Positions 53,307 to 62,222 of a DNA stretch of 64,000 nucleotides are shown here, piece after piece. Origin of the DNA: Rhizobium pisi (GTDB lineage: Bacteria; Pseudomonadota; Alphaproteobacteria; Rhizobiales; Rhizobiaceae); NCBI RefSeq assembly GCF_003938655.1, contig NZ_RJJT01000013.1, forward strand, positions 124,001-188,000. Reading direction: 5' to 3'. The position numbers and the translations under genes were made by a program. Numbering within the stretch: position 1 is the first letter of the stretch; each line of letters opens with the position of its first letter. The notes under the pieces are model-generated. The model was not told the origin of the DNA, ran no database searches, and saw nothing but the letters and a program-made list of their open reading frames with translations.

Positions 53307-54191
53307 TCAACGTTTCATGCCCGTCGTGGCGATGCCCTCGATCAGCAGGCGCTGGAAGAACAGGAAGAAGAAGAACACCGGCACCAGCGTGAGGGTCGAC
53401 ATGGCGAAGAGGCCGCTCCAGTCCGAGGCGCTCGTCGAGTCGACGAAGGTGCGCAGGCCTAGCTGGATCGTGTAGGTGTTCATGTCGTTGAGGTAGATCA
53501 GCGGCCCGAAGAAATCGTCCCAGGTCCAGATGAAGGAGAAGATCGCAGCCGTCGCCAGCACCGGCAACGACAGCGGCAGCATGATCTTCCAATAGATGCG
53601 GAAGGCGCTGCAGCCATCCATCATCGCCGCCTCGTCCAGCTCACGCGGGATGCCGCGGAAGAACTGCACCATCAGGAAGATGAAGAAAGCGTCGCTTGCC
53701 AGGAACTTCGGCACGACAAGCGGCAAGATGGTATTCACCCAGCCGAGGTTGAGGAAGAGCACATATTGCGGGATCAGCGTCACGTGATAGGGGATCATCA
53801 GCGTGCCGAGCATGATCGCGAACCAGAAATTGCGGCCGGCAAAACGCAGCCGCGCGAAAGCGTAGGCGGCAAGCGAACAGGCGACGACGTTGCCGGTCAC
53901 GGTCAGTACCGAGATAACAAGCGAATTCCAGAAGAAGCGGCCGAAGCTGATATCAAGGCCGAACCAGCCGCGCACATAGGAAGAAAAATCTACCGATGAG
54001 GGGATGAGCGAGGTGGAAGAGAAGATTTCGTCCTGCGGTCGGACGGAGGCCGAGACCATCCACAGCAGCGGATAGACCATGGCGATCGATGCGATGATCA
54101 GCATGGTATGCAGGATGATCGAGCCGGGAAGGCTGCGTTTGTTGATGTCGCTCGGCGGCTTCGGGGCGGTGACGGTCATCATCTCAGTCAT
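53307..54191 (-). CDS. Sugar ABC transporter permease (MalG/UgpE type)
   Basis: A 294-residue membrane protein with six helices. The EAA loop is RELDEAAMMDGCSAFRIYWK with the conserved G, followed by IMLPLSLPVLATAA. It pairs with the MalF-type permease upstream. The start overlaps the end of that gene by 8 bases. TFVDSTSASDWSGLFAMSTL near the C-terminus matches CUT1 permeases. Confidence 0.93.
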   Translation of the reverse strand: MTEMMTVTAPKPPSDINKRSLPGSIILHTMLIIASIAMVYPLLWMVSASVRPQDEIFSSTSLIPSSVDFSSYVRGWFGLDISFGRFFWNSLVISVLTVTGNVVACSLAAYAFARLRFAGRNFWFAIMLGTLMIPYHVTLIPQYVLFLNLGWVNTILPLVVPKFLASDAFFIFLMVQFFRGIPRELDEAAMMDGCSAFRIYWKIMLPLSLPVLATAAIFSFIWTWDDFFGPLIYLNDMNTYTIQLGLRTFVDSTSASDWSGLFAMSTLTLVPVFFFFLFFQRLLIEGIATTGMKR

Positions 54192-55143
54192 CGTAGTGCA
54201 CCCAGTAACGCGAGGTCAGGAAGGAGAAGGCGGTGAAGACGGCGATGATCAGCACCAGGATCCAGGCGAGCGCCGAGGCATAGCCCATGCGGAAATTGCC
54301 GAAGGCCTCCTGGTAGAGATAGAGGGTGTAGAACAGCGTCGAATTGATCGGACCGCCGGTGCCGCCTGATATGATGAAGGCCGGTGTGAAGGCCTTGAAG
54401 GCATCGATCGTCTGGACCACGGCATTGAAGAAGATGACGGGCGTCAGCAGCGGCAGCGTGATCTTGTAGAACTGGCGGAATTTCGATGCGCCGTCGAGGC
54501 TTGCCGCTTCATACATGTCCTGCGGAATCTGGCGCAGGCCGGCGAGGAAGATGATCATCGGCGATCCGAATTGCCAGACGGACAGCGCCACCAGCGTATA
54601 GATCGAATAGCTCGGATGCGAGATCCAGCTCGGCCCCTCGATGCCGACCGTTGCGAGGGCCGCGTTGATAAGGCCGTCGCTGGCAAAAAGCTGGCGCCAG
54701 AGCACGGCAATCGCCACGCTGCCGCCGAGCAGCGATGGCAGATAGAAGATCGCCCGGTAGATCGGCAGGCCCCTGACGCCACGGTTCAGCGCCATGGCAA
54801 CCAGCAAGGCGAAGGTCAATTTGAACGGCACCGACAAGACGACATAAGTAAGCGTGACGCGCATGGCGGCCGAGAATTTCGGATCCGCAGTGGCGATGCG
54901 CACGTAGTTCGCAGCTCCCACCCATCCCGGCGACCGTAGCATGTCGAAATCGGTGAAGGAGAGGTAGAGCGAAATCAGGGCCGGCCCGAGGGTCAACCCG
55001 AAAAAGCCGATGAGCCATGGCAGAAGGAAGAGATAGCCGGGAGCATTGGCATTCCAGAGGCGCCGGAAGCGTCCTTCGGCCACGGCCCCCTGATATCTTT
55101 CCATTGATATGGCCCCTGCGGGCGTGCGCATCGCATTGCTCAT
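54184..55143 (-). CDS. Sugar ABC transporter permease (MalF/UgpA type)
   Basis: A 319-residue membrane protein. LFLLPWLIGFFGLTLGPALI is the first helix, and the EAA loop DMYEAASLDGASKFRQFYKI precedes TLPLLTPVIFFN. It forms the channel with the next gene's product. It starts 4 bases after the binding-protein gene ends, so the operon is tightly packed. Confidence 0.93.
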   Translation of the reverse strand: MSNAMRTPAGAISMERYQGAVAEGRFRRLWNANAPGYLFLLPWLIGFFGLTLGPALISLYLSFTDFDMLRSPGWVGAANYVRIATADPKFSAAMRVTLTYVVLSVPFKLTFALLVAMALNRGVRGLPIYRAIFYLPSLLGGSVAIAVLWRQLFASDGLINAALATVGIEGPSWISHPSYSIYTLVALSVWQFGSPMIIFLAGLRQIPQDMYEAASLDGASKFRQFYKITLPLLTPVIFFNAVVQTIDAFKAFTPAFIISGGTGGPINSTLFYTLYLYQEAFGNFRMGYASALAWILVLIIAVFTAFSFLTSRYWVHYDD

Positions 55144-55146
55144 TGA

Positions 55147-56433
55147 TCAGCCCCGCGCGAGGAGTCGCGTGATTTCATCGACAAGCTGCTTGCCGGCATC
55201 GGCCGGAGTCAGCTGACCGAAGGCCACCTGCTCGGAGATCGTGCGGAGAACCACCTGGCCTTCGCCGGCACCCGTCGGCGGCGGGGGCGGCAGCGGGCCG
55301 GCGAGATCGCCAAGACCGCTGACATAATCGAGCGGGACCTTGCCGGTTTCGTCGAGCTTGGTGGCGACGACATCGCGCATCGCCTTCGATTCCGGAATGC
55401 CGCGCTCGACATCGAGCGCCAATGCGGCATCAGGATTCTTGACGAAGAAGTTGATGTAGTCGACCGCCTGATCCATCACCTTCGACTGCGCGGAGACGGA
55501 GAAGAACATCGACGGCTTGCGGTAATGGCCGCCCTTCGAGTCCGGCTTGATGCGCATGTAGTTGGTCAACGCCAGCTTGTCCTTGACCATAGCCTGAAAG
55601 CCAACGAACTGGTTGCTATGCGCATAGTCGCAGGCAGCCTTGCCGACGGTAAGCGGGCTGGTATCGATCGAATCCTTGTAAAGCGCCTGGATATCAGGGG
55701 TGACGCAAGCTCCGGCTTCGCGGAACTTCGCCCACATATCGAACCATTCGGCAGCTTCCTCGGGACCGAAGGCGATCTTCGAATCCGCCGTGTAGAGCGC
55801 CTTGCCACGCTGGCGGAGGTAGTTCTCAAAGAGCGGTTCGGCACCGCTGCCATCGGCAAAGCCGAAATAACCCTTGCGCTTGCCGGCCTTGGTCATCTCG
55901 GCACCGATCTTGCCGAACTCCTCCCAGGTCGTCTTCTGCGTCGGCATGTCGATGCCGGCTTCCTTGAAGGCGACAGTGTTCAACACGGTGGTGGCTGAAT
56001 TGGCACCGAGGCTGACGCCGTAGAAATGGCCATCGACCTTGCCGCCTTCGATCTGCGCCGGATCGAAATCATCGAGCTGCAGCTTCGACGGCATGTAGGA
56101 TTCGAGCGGCGCAAGCGCGCCACGCCGGGCATATTCGACGATATAGCGGTAGTCCATCTGGATAATGTCGGGGGCATTGCGGCCGGCGACCTGGGTCGCC
56201 AGTCGCGGCCAGTAATCGGCCCATCCGAGAAACTCACCGGTGATGGTGGTGCCGGCGTTCTTCGCCTTGTAAAGCTCCGACACCTTGTTGGTGCGATCGG
56301 CGCGCGGCTGAGAGCCCCACCACAGGAGACGCAGGCGCGTTTCCTCTGCCAGCGCGCTGCTTCCCAGCGCGGAGAGCGACAGAAGTGCTGCCCCTCCCGC
56401 AACGAAATTACGTCTATTTACACGTAGATCCAT
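55147..56433 (-). CDS. Sugar ABC transporter substrate-binding protein (CUT1)
   Basis: A 428-residue periplasmic protein. The N-terminus LRVNRRNFVAGGAALLSLSA has a twin-arginine pair followed by a hydrophobic stretch and ASALAEE-type cleavage (SSALAEE), so Tat export is possible. The extracellular solute-binding family 1 fold is suggested by LRLLWWGSQPRADRTNKVSE, VAGRNAPDIIQMDYRYIVEY and KTTWEEFGKIGAEM. ATG 56433 has a GGAGGAAAAA ribosome site. It is the first gene of the operon, downstream of a TetR-type operator; the sugar is not identifiable. Confidence 0.92.
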   Translation of the reverse strand: MDLRVNRRNFVAGGAALLSLSALGSSALAEETRLRLLWWGSQPRADRTNKVSELYKAKNAGTTITGEFLGWADYWPRLATQVAGRNAPDIIQMDYRYIVEYARRGALAPLESYMPSKLQLDDFDPAQIEGGKVDGHFYGVSLGANSATTVLNTVAFKEAGIDMPTQKTTWEEFGKIGAEMTKAGKRKGYFGFADGSGAEPLFENYLRQRGKALYTADSKIAFGPEEAAEWFDMWAKFREAGACVTPDIQALYKDSIDTSPLTVGKAACDYAHSNQFVGFQAMVKDKLALTNYMRIKPDSKGGHYRKPSMFFSVSAQSKVMDQAVDYINFFVKNPDAALALDVERGIPESKAMRDVVATKLDETGKVPLDYVSGLGDLAGPLPPPPPTGAGEGQVVLRTISEQVAFGQLTPADAGKQLVDEITRLLARG

Positions 56434-56493
56434 TTTTTCCTCCTCCAAAGGGAAGCGCCTCCACACGCTTCCGTATCAGTTACGCTTGCGCAA

Positions 56494-56539
56494 ATAACCA
56501 ATTAGTTACAAGCTACGAGCAAAGCGGCAAGCGTGTCAA
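56494..56539 (-). promoter_or_regulatory. Promoter/operator 1 of the TetR regulon
   Basis: On the minus strand TTGACA (56539-56534) is followed after 24 bases by the palindrome GTAACTAATTGGTTAT (56509-56494). The palindrome would cover the start of transcription of the transporter operon. A further GTTAC half-site occurs at about 56480. The same TTGACA-N24-GTAACT layout recurs at 57601-57646. The 197-base gap between the operon and the TetR gene holds no gene. Confidence 0.75.
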
Positions 56540-56630
56540 GCGGTCGGCTCGCGGGCCGCCTTTCAAATTCGGTTTTTACAATTTCGCACCGAAGGCTTAT
56601 GAGCGCAACATTTGAGAGGGAGGTGGAGCG

Positions 56631-57308
56631 ATGAACGACGGCGGGGATAATGCGGGGAAGAAGAGGTCTCGACGTCCATCTGCAGAGCGGACGAGCCAAC
56701 GCGATCCGGAGCGGACACGCGCCGCGATCCTGGAAGCGGCCACCCGGGAATTTGCCGAAAACGGCATGGGCGGCGCCCGCGTCGATGCCATCGCCGAGCG
56801 GGCCGGCACCAACAAACGCATGCTCTACCATTATTTCGGCGACAAGGAGCAGCTCTACCTCAGAGTGCTCGAAGAAGCCTATGTCGGCATCCGCACCGCC
56901 GAACGCGCGCTGCATATCGGCGACCGCAGCCCGGAGGAAGGCATCGGCGAACTCGCGCTCTTCACTTGGCGTTATTTTCTCCAGCACCCTGAATTCCTCA
57001 GCCTGCTCGGCACGGAAAACCTGCACCGCGCCCGCTGGCTCCGCCAGTCCGTCCGGCTCAAGGAACTGCATTCGCATCTGATCGGCGAGCTTTCCCAAGT
57101 GCTGGAGCGGGGAAAGACGCAGGGCGTCTTCATCGAGACCGCCGATCCGCTCCACGTCTACCTGACGATCGCCTCGCTTGGGTATTTCTACCTCTCCAAC
57201 CAGTACACGCTCTCGACGATCTTCGGCCGCGACCTCATCGAGCCGATCCATCTCAATGCCTGGGAACGGCATATCGTCCATGTCACGCTCGCCTCGATCA
57301 AGCGTTAG
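56631..57308 (+). CDS. TetR family transcriptional regulator
   Basis: A 225-residue repressor-type protein. The HTH (about residues 28-75) is AILEAATREFAENGMGGARV ... ERAGTNKRMLYHYFGDKEQL; the C-terminal domain fits the TetR_C (RutR-like, PF17938/PF08362-like) group, but the assignment is uncertain. A GGGAGGTGGAGCG ribosome site precedes the ATG. Operators with the same GTAACT...GTTAC design flank it on both sides, so it probably controls both the transporter operon and the downstream oxidoreductase operon, and perhaps uxaC-uxuB. Confidence 0.9.
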   Translation: MNDGGDNAGKKRSRRPSAERTSQRDPERTRAAILEAATREFAENGMGGARVDAIAERAGTNKRMLYHYFGDKEQLYLRVLEEAYVGIRTAERALHIGDRSPEEGIGELALFTWRYFLQHPEFLSLLGTENLHRARWLRQSVRLKELHSHLIGELSQVLERGKTQGVFIETADPLHVYLTIASLGYFYLSNQYTLSTIFGRDLIEPIHLNAWERHIVHVTLASIKR

Positions 57309-57576
57309 AGCCTTTCCGGGTTAGATTGCAGCATTCTGTTGGCTCAAACGGAGTCGGATGGTCGACCGGCCGGCGCGCGTCGTAGCGCAGTTCTACGGCC
57401 AAGCCGGCCGGTCGATCAGCCGGCCCGTTTCAGCCAACCCGAAGGGCCGGGCATCTTTCCATCAGGGCAGGGGCGATCGGCTCGGACGTACCAAGGGGTA
57501 TGCCCTTCGCCAATCGCCTCTGCCCAGACGAAAATCTGCTCCGGCAGAATGCTGCAATCTAACCCGAAAAGGCTCT
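57307..57576. repeat. 270-bp nested inverted-repeat element
   Basis: Outer arms of 32 bp (57307-57338 and 57545-57576) are complementary except for one base; they begin AGAGCCTTTCCGGGTTAGAT. Inside, two more hairpins stand side by side: arm A 57340-57436 (TGGCTCAAACGG / CCGTTTCAGCCA, inner GGTCGACCGGCCGGC and partner, 14 of 15 paired) and arm B 57466-57524 (16-base arms, 14 paired). The whole can fold as a three-way junction. The left end overlaps the TetR stop codon. No conserved ORF is inside. It may be a MITE-like or composite rhizobial repeat. Confidence 0.8.
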
Positions 57577-57600
57577 GCTCCCGAAAGCAGGATTTGACTC

Positions 57601-57646
57601 TTGACAGGCTCGCTGCTCTTCTGTCATCAAGTAACTGTTTAGTTAC
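57601..57646 (+). promoter_or_regulatory. Promoter/operator 2 of the TetR regulon
   Basis: TTGACA (57601-57606) is followed after exactly 24 bases by the palindrome GTAACTGTTTAGTTAC (57631-57646). Spacing and half-sites equal those of site 1. It lies 63 bases before the Gfo/Idh-DUF993 operon. The -10 is not obvious at N16-N18, so the positive element may be shifted. Confidence 0.75.
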
Positions 57647-57708
57647 CGGCTTGGGAGGGCCGGGCCACGACGCCCGCTCCCGCCGCAAAGGATCGCAGGG
57701 AGGAAAAA

Positions 57709-58857
57709 ATGGCACGCTTGGGGATCATCTTGCACGGCGTCACCGGCCGCATGGGTTACAACCAGCACTTGGTGCGCTCGATTCTGGCCTTCCGCGACCA
57801 GGGCGGCATCACGCTGAAATCCGGCGAGAAACTGGAGATCGACCCGATCATCGTCGGCCGCAACGGCGCCAAGATGGAAGAGCTGGCGAAGAAGCACAAC
57901 ATAAAGCGCTGGTCGACCGATCTCGATGCCGCTCTCGCCAATCCCGACGACACGATCTTCTTCGACGCCGGCACGACGCTGATGCGCGCCGAGCTGCTGT
58001 CCAAGGCGCTCGATGCCGGCAAGCACGTCTATTGCGAAAAGCCGATTTCCGACGATCTGCAGGTGGCGATCGATCTGGCCCGCAAGGCGCGGCGTTCCGG
58101 CCTCAAGCACGGAGTCGTGCAGGACAAGCTCTTCCTGCCCGGCCTGCGCAAGCTGGCGCTGCTGAAAGATTCTGGTTTCTTCGGCAAGATCCTCTCGGTG
58201 CGCGGCGAATTCGGCTACTGGGTCTTCGAAGGCGATTGGGGCGTGCCCGCCCAGCGCCCCTCCTGGAACTACCGCAAGGCCGATGGCGGCGGCATCATCC
58301 TCGACATGCTCTGCCACTGGCGCTACGTACTCGACAATCTGTTCGGCGAGGTCAAGGCCGTTTCCTGCCTCGGCGCCACCCATATTGGCCGGCGCATCGA
58401 CGAGCAGGGCAAGTCCTATGATTGCGACACCGACGATGCGGCCTATGCGACCTTCGAGCTCGAAGGCGGCGCGATCGCCCAGATCAATTCCTCCTGGGCG
58501 GTGCGCGTGCGCCGCGACGACCTTGTCACCTTCCAGGTCGACGGCACGCATGGTTCTGCCGTCGCCGGCCTGACGAAATGCTGGAGCCAGCACCGCGTCA
58601 ACACGCCGAAGCCGGTCTGGAACCCTGATCAGCCGCAGACCATCGACTTCTACAAGACCTGGGACGAGGTTCCGGATACGCAGGCCTTCGACAACGGCTT
58701 CAAGGCGCAGTGGGAGATGTTCATCCGTCATGTCGTCGAGGATGCGCCGTGGCCCTATGGCCTGGAAGCCGGTGCCAAGGGCGTCCAGCTTGCAGAACTC
58801 GGACTGAAATCCTGGGCCGAGCGTCGCTGGCTCGATGTTCCCGCACTGGAGTTCTAA
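57709..58857 (+). CDS. Gfo/Idh/MocA family oxidoreductase
   Basis: A 382-residue dehydrogenase. The N-terminus GIILHGVTGRMGYNQHLVRS is an NAD-binding variant of the subfamily; CEKPISDDLQVAIDLARKAR holds the EKP motif, and GGGIILDMLCHWRYVLDNLF the catalytic region with Asp and His. A GGGAGGAAAAA ribosome site precedes ATG 57709. It is the first gene of a four-gene plus-strand operon and lies 63 bases after the TetR-type site. Sugar or glycoside oxidation is inferred. Confidence 0.9.
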   Translation: MARLGIILHGVTGRMGYNQHLVRSILAFRDQGGITLKSGEKLEIDPIIVGRNGAKMEELAKKHNIKRWSTDLDAALANPDDTIFFDAGTTLMRAELLSKALDAGKHVYCEKPISDDLQVAIDLARKARRSGLKHGVVQDKLFLPGLRKLALLKDSGFFGKILSVRGEFGYWVFEGDWGVPAQRPSWNYRKADGGGIILDMLCHWRYVLDNLFGEVKAVSCLGATHIGRRIDEQGKSYDCDTDDAAYATFELEGGAIAQINSSWAVRVRRDDLVTFQVDGTHGSAVAGLTKCWSQHRVNTPKPVWNPDQPQTIDFYKTWDEVPDTQAFDNGFKAQWEMFIRHVVEDAPWPYGLEAGAKGVQLAELGLKSWAERRWLDVPALEF

Positions 58858-58860
58858 GCC

Positions 58861-60024
58861 GTGACGACGATCAATCTCCCTCTCGACGGCAGGATCGTTC
58901 CCTACACGCTGACCGGCACGCCGATCGAGCTTAAAAAACGCGACGCCAGGAGCTTCCCGCGTATCGCCTTTGCCGCCGCCCATGTGGTCGCCGATCCGCT
59001 TGCCGACAACGATCCATGGCTGACGCCGGCGATCGACTGGGAACGCACGCTCGCCTTCCGTCACCGGCTCTGGGATCTCGGCCTCGGCGTTGCAGAAGCG
59101 ATGGATACGGCGCAGCGCGGCATGGGCCTCGGCTGGTCTGATGCGCGCGATCTTATCCGCCGCGCGCTTGCCGAGGCGGCCGGCCGCAAGGATGCGCTGA
59201 TTGCCTGCGGCGCCGGCACCGACCATCTGACGCCCGGCCCCGACGTGACCATCGACACGATCATCAAGGCCTATGAAGAACAGATCGAAACGGTGGAGGC
59301 CGCCGGCGGGCGCATCATCCTGATGGCGAGCCGGGCGCTTGCCGCAGCGGCCAAGGGGCCGGACGACTATATCAGAGTTTACGACCGGATCCTTCGCCAG
59401 CTAAAGGAACCCGTCATCATCCATTGGCTCGGCGAGATGTTCGATCCGGCGCTCGAGGGATACTGGGGCTACGGCGACCACCTGAAGGCGATGGAAACCT
59501 GCCTCGAGGTGATCGAAGCCAATGCTGCAAAGGTCGACGGCATCAAGATTTCGCTTCTTTCCAAGGAGAAGGAAGTGACCATGCGCCGGCAGCTGCCGAA
59601 GGGCGTACGCATGTATACCGGCGACGACTTCAATTACGCCGAACTGATCGCCGGCGACGAACAGGGCCATTCCGACGCGTTGCTCGGCATCTTCGACGCC
59701 ATCGCGCCGGCAGCTTCCGCCGCGCTCGATGCGCTCGGCCGCAAGAGCAACGGCGAGTTCTTCGATCTGCTTGAGCCGACCGTTCCGCTGTCTCGCCATA
59801 TCTTCAAGGCGCCGACGCGCTTCTACAAGACCGGTGTTGTCTTCCTCGCCTATCTGAACGGCCTGCAGGATCATTTCACGATGATCGGCGGCCAGCAGAG
59901 CACGCGCTCGCTGACGCATCTGGCCGAACTCTTCCGGCTGGCCGACAAGGCCCGCGTTCTCGCCGATCCGGAACTCGCGGCGACGCGCATGAAACAGGTG
60001 CTTGCCGTCCACGGCGTCCACTGA
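58861..60024 (+). CDS. DUF993 family protein (dihydrodipicolinate-synthase-like TIM barrel)
   Basis: A 387-residue protein. DUF993 proteins resemble DapA/NanA class I aldolases; the Schiff-base lysine candidate is K229 in DGIKISLLSKEKE, and GAGTDHLTPG and VIIHWLGEMFDPALEGYWGY are conserved blocks. A Schiff-base aldolase cleaving a keto-sugar intermediate is a reasonable guess; none is proven to my knowledge. The start is GTG 58861, 3 bases after the previous stop, so translation is coupled. Confidence 0.85.
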   Translation: MTTINLPLDGRIVPYTLTGTPIELKKRDARSFPRIAFAAAHVVADPLADNDPWLTPAIDWERTLAFRHRLWDLGLGVAEAMDTAQRGMGLGWSDARDLIRRALAEAAGRKDALIACGAGTDHLTPGPDVTIDTIIKAYEEQIETVEAAGGRIILMASRALAAAAKGPDDYIRVYDRILRQLKEPVIIHWLGEMFDPALEGYWGYGDHLKAMETCLEVIEANAAKVDGIKISLLSKEKEVTMRRQLPKGVRMYTGDDFNYAELIAGDEQGHSDALLGIFDAIAPAASAALDALGRKSNGEFFDLLEPTVPLSRHIFKAPTRFYKTGVVFLAYLNGLQDHFTMIGGQQSTRSLTHLAELFRLADKARVLADPELAATRMKQVLAVHGVH

Positions 60025-60053
60025 ACGCCGACGCGGCAATGGGAGGAACTGGC

Positions 60054-60884
60054 ATGCAGGTCGAGGGACTTTCGATCAATCTCGCGACGATCCGCGAGCA
60101 ATGCGGCTTTGCCGAAGCCGTCGATATCTGCCTGAAGCACGGCATCACTTCGATCGCGCCCTGGCGCGACCAGGTCGCCAGGGCCGGTCTCGATGAAGCC
60201 GTGCGCATCGTCAAATCGAACGGCATCAAGCTGACCGGTCTCTGCCGCGGCGGTTTCTTTCCGGCGGCAAATGATGCCGACTGGCAGAAGAACCTCGACG
60301 ACAACAGACGCGCAATCGACGAGGCGGCCGCGTTTTCCGCCGATTGCCTGGTGCTCGTCGTCGGCGGCCTGCCTGATAGTTCGAAGGATATCGTTGCGGC
60401 CCGGAAAATGGTGTTCGACGGTATTGCCGCCGTGCTGCCGCATGCGCGGGCTGCCGGCGTGAAGCTCGCCATCGAACCGTTGCATCCAATGTATGCGGCC
60501 GACCGGGCCTGTGTGAACACGCTCGGCCAAGCGCTCGACATGTGCGAACAGCTCGGCGAGGATGTCGGCGTTGCGATCGATGTCTATCATGTCTGGTGGG
60601 ATCCCGACCTTGCCAACCAGATTGCCCGCGCCGGACGCATGAACCGCATCTTCGCCCATCACATCTGCGACTGGCTGGTGCCGACCAAGGACATGCTGCT
60701 CGACCGCGGCATGATGGGCGATGGCGTCATCGATCTCAAAGGCATAAGACGGATGGTCGAGGCCGCCGGCTTCTTCGGCGCGCAGGAGGTGGAGATCTTT
60801 TCGGCCGAAAACTGGTGGAAACGCCCGGCCGACGAGGTGATCGCCACCTGCGTCGAACGGTTCAGAAGCTGTTGCCAGGCCTGA
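60054..60884 (+). CDS. Sugar phosphate isomerase/epimerase family (AP endonuclease 2-like TIM barrel)
   Basis: A 276-residue protein. LSINLATIREQCGFAEAVDI, GVKLAIEPLHPMYAADRACV, VAIDVYHVWWDPDLANQIA and a late EIFSAENWW supply the expected Glu, His and Asp metal ligands of the barrel. Members epimerise or isomerise sugars and keto-inositols. ATG 60054 follows GGGAGGAACTGGC; the upstream in-frame ATG 60039 lacks a ribosome site. Confidence 0.88.
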   Translation: MQVEGLSINLATIREQCGFAEAVDICLKHGITSIAPWRDQVARAGLDEAVRIVKSNGIKLTGLCRGGFFPAANDADWQKNLDDNRRAIDEAAAFSADCLVLVVGGLPDSSKDIVAARKMVFDGIAAVLPHARAAGVKLAIEPLHPMYAADRACVNTLGQALDMCEQLGEDVGVAIDVYHVWWDPDLANQIARAGRMNRIFAHHICDWLVPTKDMLLDRGMMGDGVIDLKGIRRMVEAAGFFGAQEVEIFSAENWWKRPADEVIATCVERFRSCCQA

Positions 60885-60925
60885 TTTCAGTATTCGTTTC
60901 ATCGCGCATGCAGGAGGATCATTCA

Positions 60926-62203
60926 ATGGAGAAACGCCGTTTTGCCCTGATCGGCACCGGGAACCGCGGCACTACCATGTGGGGCAAGGATCTGCTTGCC
61001 GGCTGGCGCGAACATGTCGACCTCACAGCTATCGTCGAGAAGAATTCGCTGCGCGGCGAGCGCGCCCGCAACATGATCGGCAGCAATGCTCCGCTCTATG
61101 AAAACATCGATTCCATGCTCGCCGAGCAGAAGCCGGATCTGGTCATTGTCTGCACGCCCGACCAGACGCATGACGATATCATCGTGCGGGCGCTGGAGTC
61201 CGGCATCGATGTCATCACCGAAAAGCCGATGACTACGTCGGTCGAGAAAATTCGCCGGATTCTGGACGCCGAAAAGCGCACCGGCCGCCGGGTCGACGTC
61301 TCCTTCAACTATCGCTATGCGCCGACCGCCGCCAAGATCAAAGAATTGCTGAATGCCGGTGAGATCGGACGGGTAACCTCGGTCGACTTCCATTGGTATC
61401 TCAACACCAAGCACGGCGCCGACTATTTCCGCCGCTGGCATGCCTATACGGAAAATTCGGGCAGTCTCTTCGTTCACAAGGCGACGCATCACTTCGATCT
61501 TCTGAACTGGTATCTCGACAGCGATCCCGAATCCGTCACCTCCTTCGCCGACCTGCAAAACTACGGCCGCAAGGGTCCGTTCCGCGGGCCCCGCTGCAAG
61601 CTCTGTCCGCACACGCATGAATGCGACTACTATCTCGATCTCGAGACCGATCCCTTCCTCGATCAGCTTTACGAGGATCCCTCTGAGATTGACGGCTACT
61701 TCCGTGACGGCTGCGTCTTCCGTGAGGATATCGACATTCCCGATACGATGGTGGTCTCGCTCCGCTACCGCAACAACGTTCACGTCTCCTATTCGCTGAA
61801 TACCTTCCAGCCGATCGAAGGCCATCACCTTGCCTTCAACGGCACCAAGGGGCGCATCGAGCTTCGCCAATACGAGGCCCAGCCTTGGGAAGAGCCGAAG
61901 GAGGATACGATCCTGCTCATCCGCAATTTTCCGAACGGCAAGGAAGGAGTGGAACGGATCGTCGTCCCGCATTTCACAGGCGGCCACTACGGCGGCGACG
62001 ACCGGATGCGCAACATGATCTTCAAGCCCGGCATGGAAGACGGCCTTGGCCAGCGTGCCGGCACGAGGGCGGGCGCCATGTCCGTGCTCTGTGGCATTGC
62101 CGCGCTGACGAGTTCGCGCACCGGCAAGGTGGTCGATATCGCCGATCTCATGCCCGAGCTTGCCAATGACGGTTCGCCGAATTCGCTGAGAACATCGCGC
62201 TGA
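60926..62203 (+). CDS. Gfo/Idh/MocA oxidoreductase with a cysteine cluster
   Basis: A 425-residue dehydrogenase. FALIGTGNRGTTMWGKDLLA is the Rossmann start, ITEKPMTTSVEKIRRI the EKP motif, and FVHKATHHFDLLNWYLDSDP the catalytic region. After the second domain begins, C224, C227, C233 and C263 (RCKLCPHTHECDYY and GCVFRED) may bind a metal. AGGAGGATCATTCA precedes ATG 60926. It closes the plus-strand operon and is the second oxidoreductase in it. Confidence 0.9.
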   Translation: MEKRRFALIGTGNRGTTMWGKDLLAGWREHVDLTAIVEKNSLRGERARNMIGSNAPLYENIDSMLAEQKPDLVIVCTPDQTHDDIIVRALESGIDVITEKPMTTSVEKIRRILDAEKRTGRRVDVSFNYRYAPTAAKIKELLNAGEIGRVTSVDFHWYLNTKHGADYFRRWHAYTENSGSLFVHKATHHFDLLNWYLDSDPESVTSFADLQNYGRKGPFRGPRCKLCPHTHECDYYLDLETDPFLDQLYEDPSEIDGYFRDGCVFREDIDIPDTMVVSLRYRNNVHVSYSLNTFQPIEGHHLAFNGTKGRIELRQYEAQPWEEPKEDTILLIRNFPNGKEGVERIVVPHFTGGHYGGDDRMRNMIFKPGMEDGLGQRAGTRAGAMSVLCGIAALTSSRTGKVVDIADLMPELANDGSPNSLRTSR

Positions 62204-62222
62204 TCGCTCGATACGGCCTGCG

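Noticed and set aside
57339..58421. 360-codon open frame crossing the inverted-repeat element into the Gfo/Idh gene
   Set aside because: The first part reads through the repeat and the rest is a shifted frame of the real oxidoreductase at 57709.
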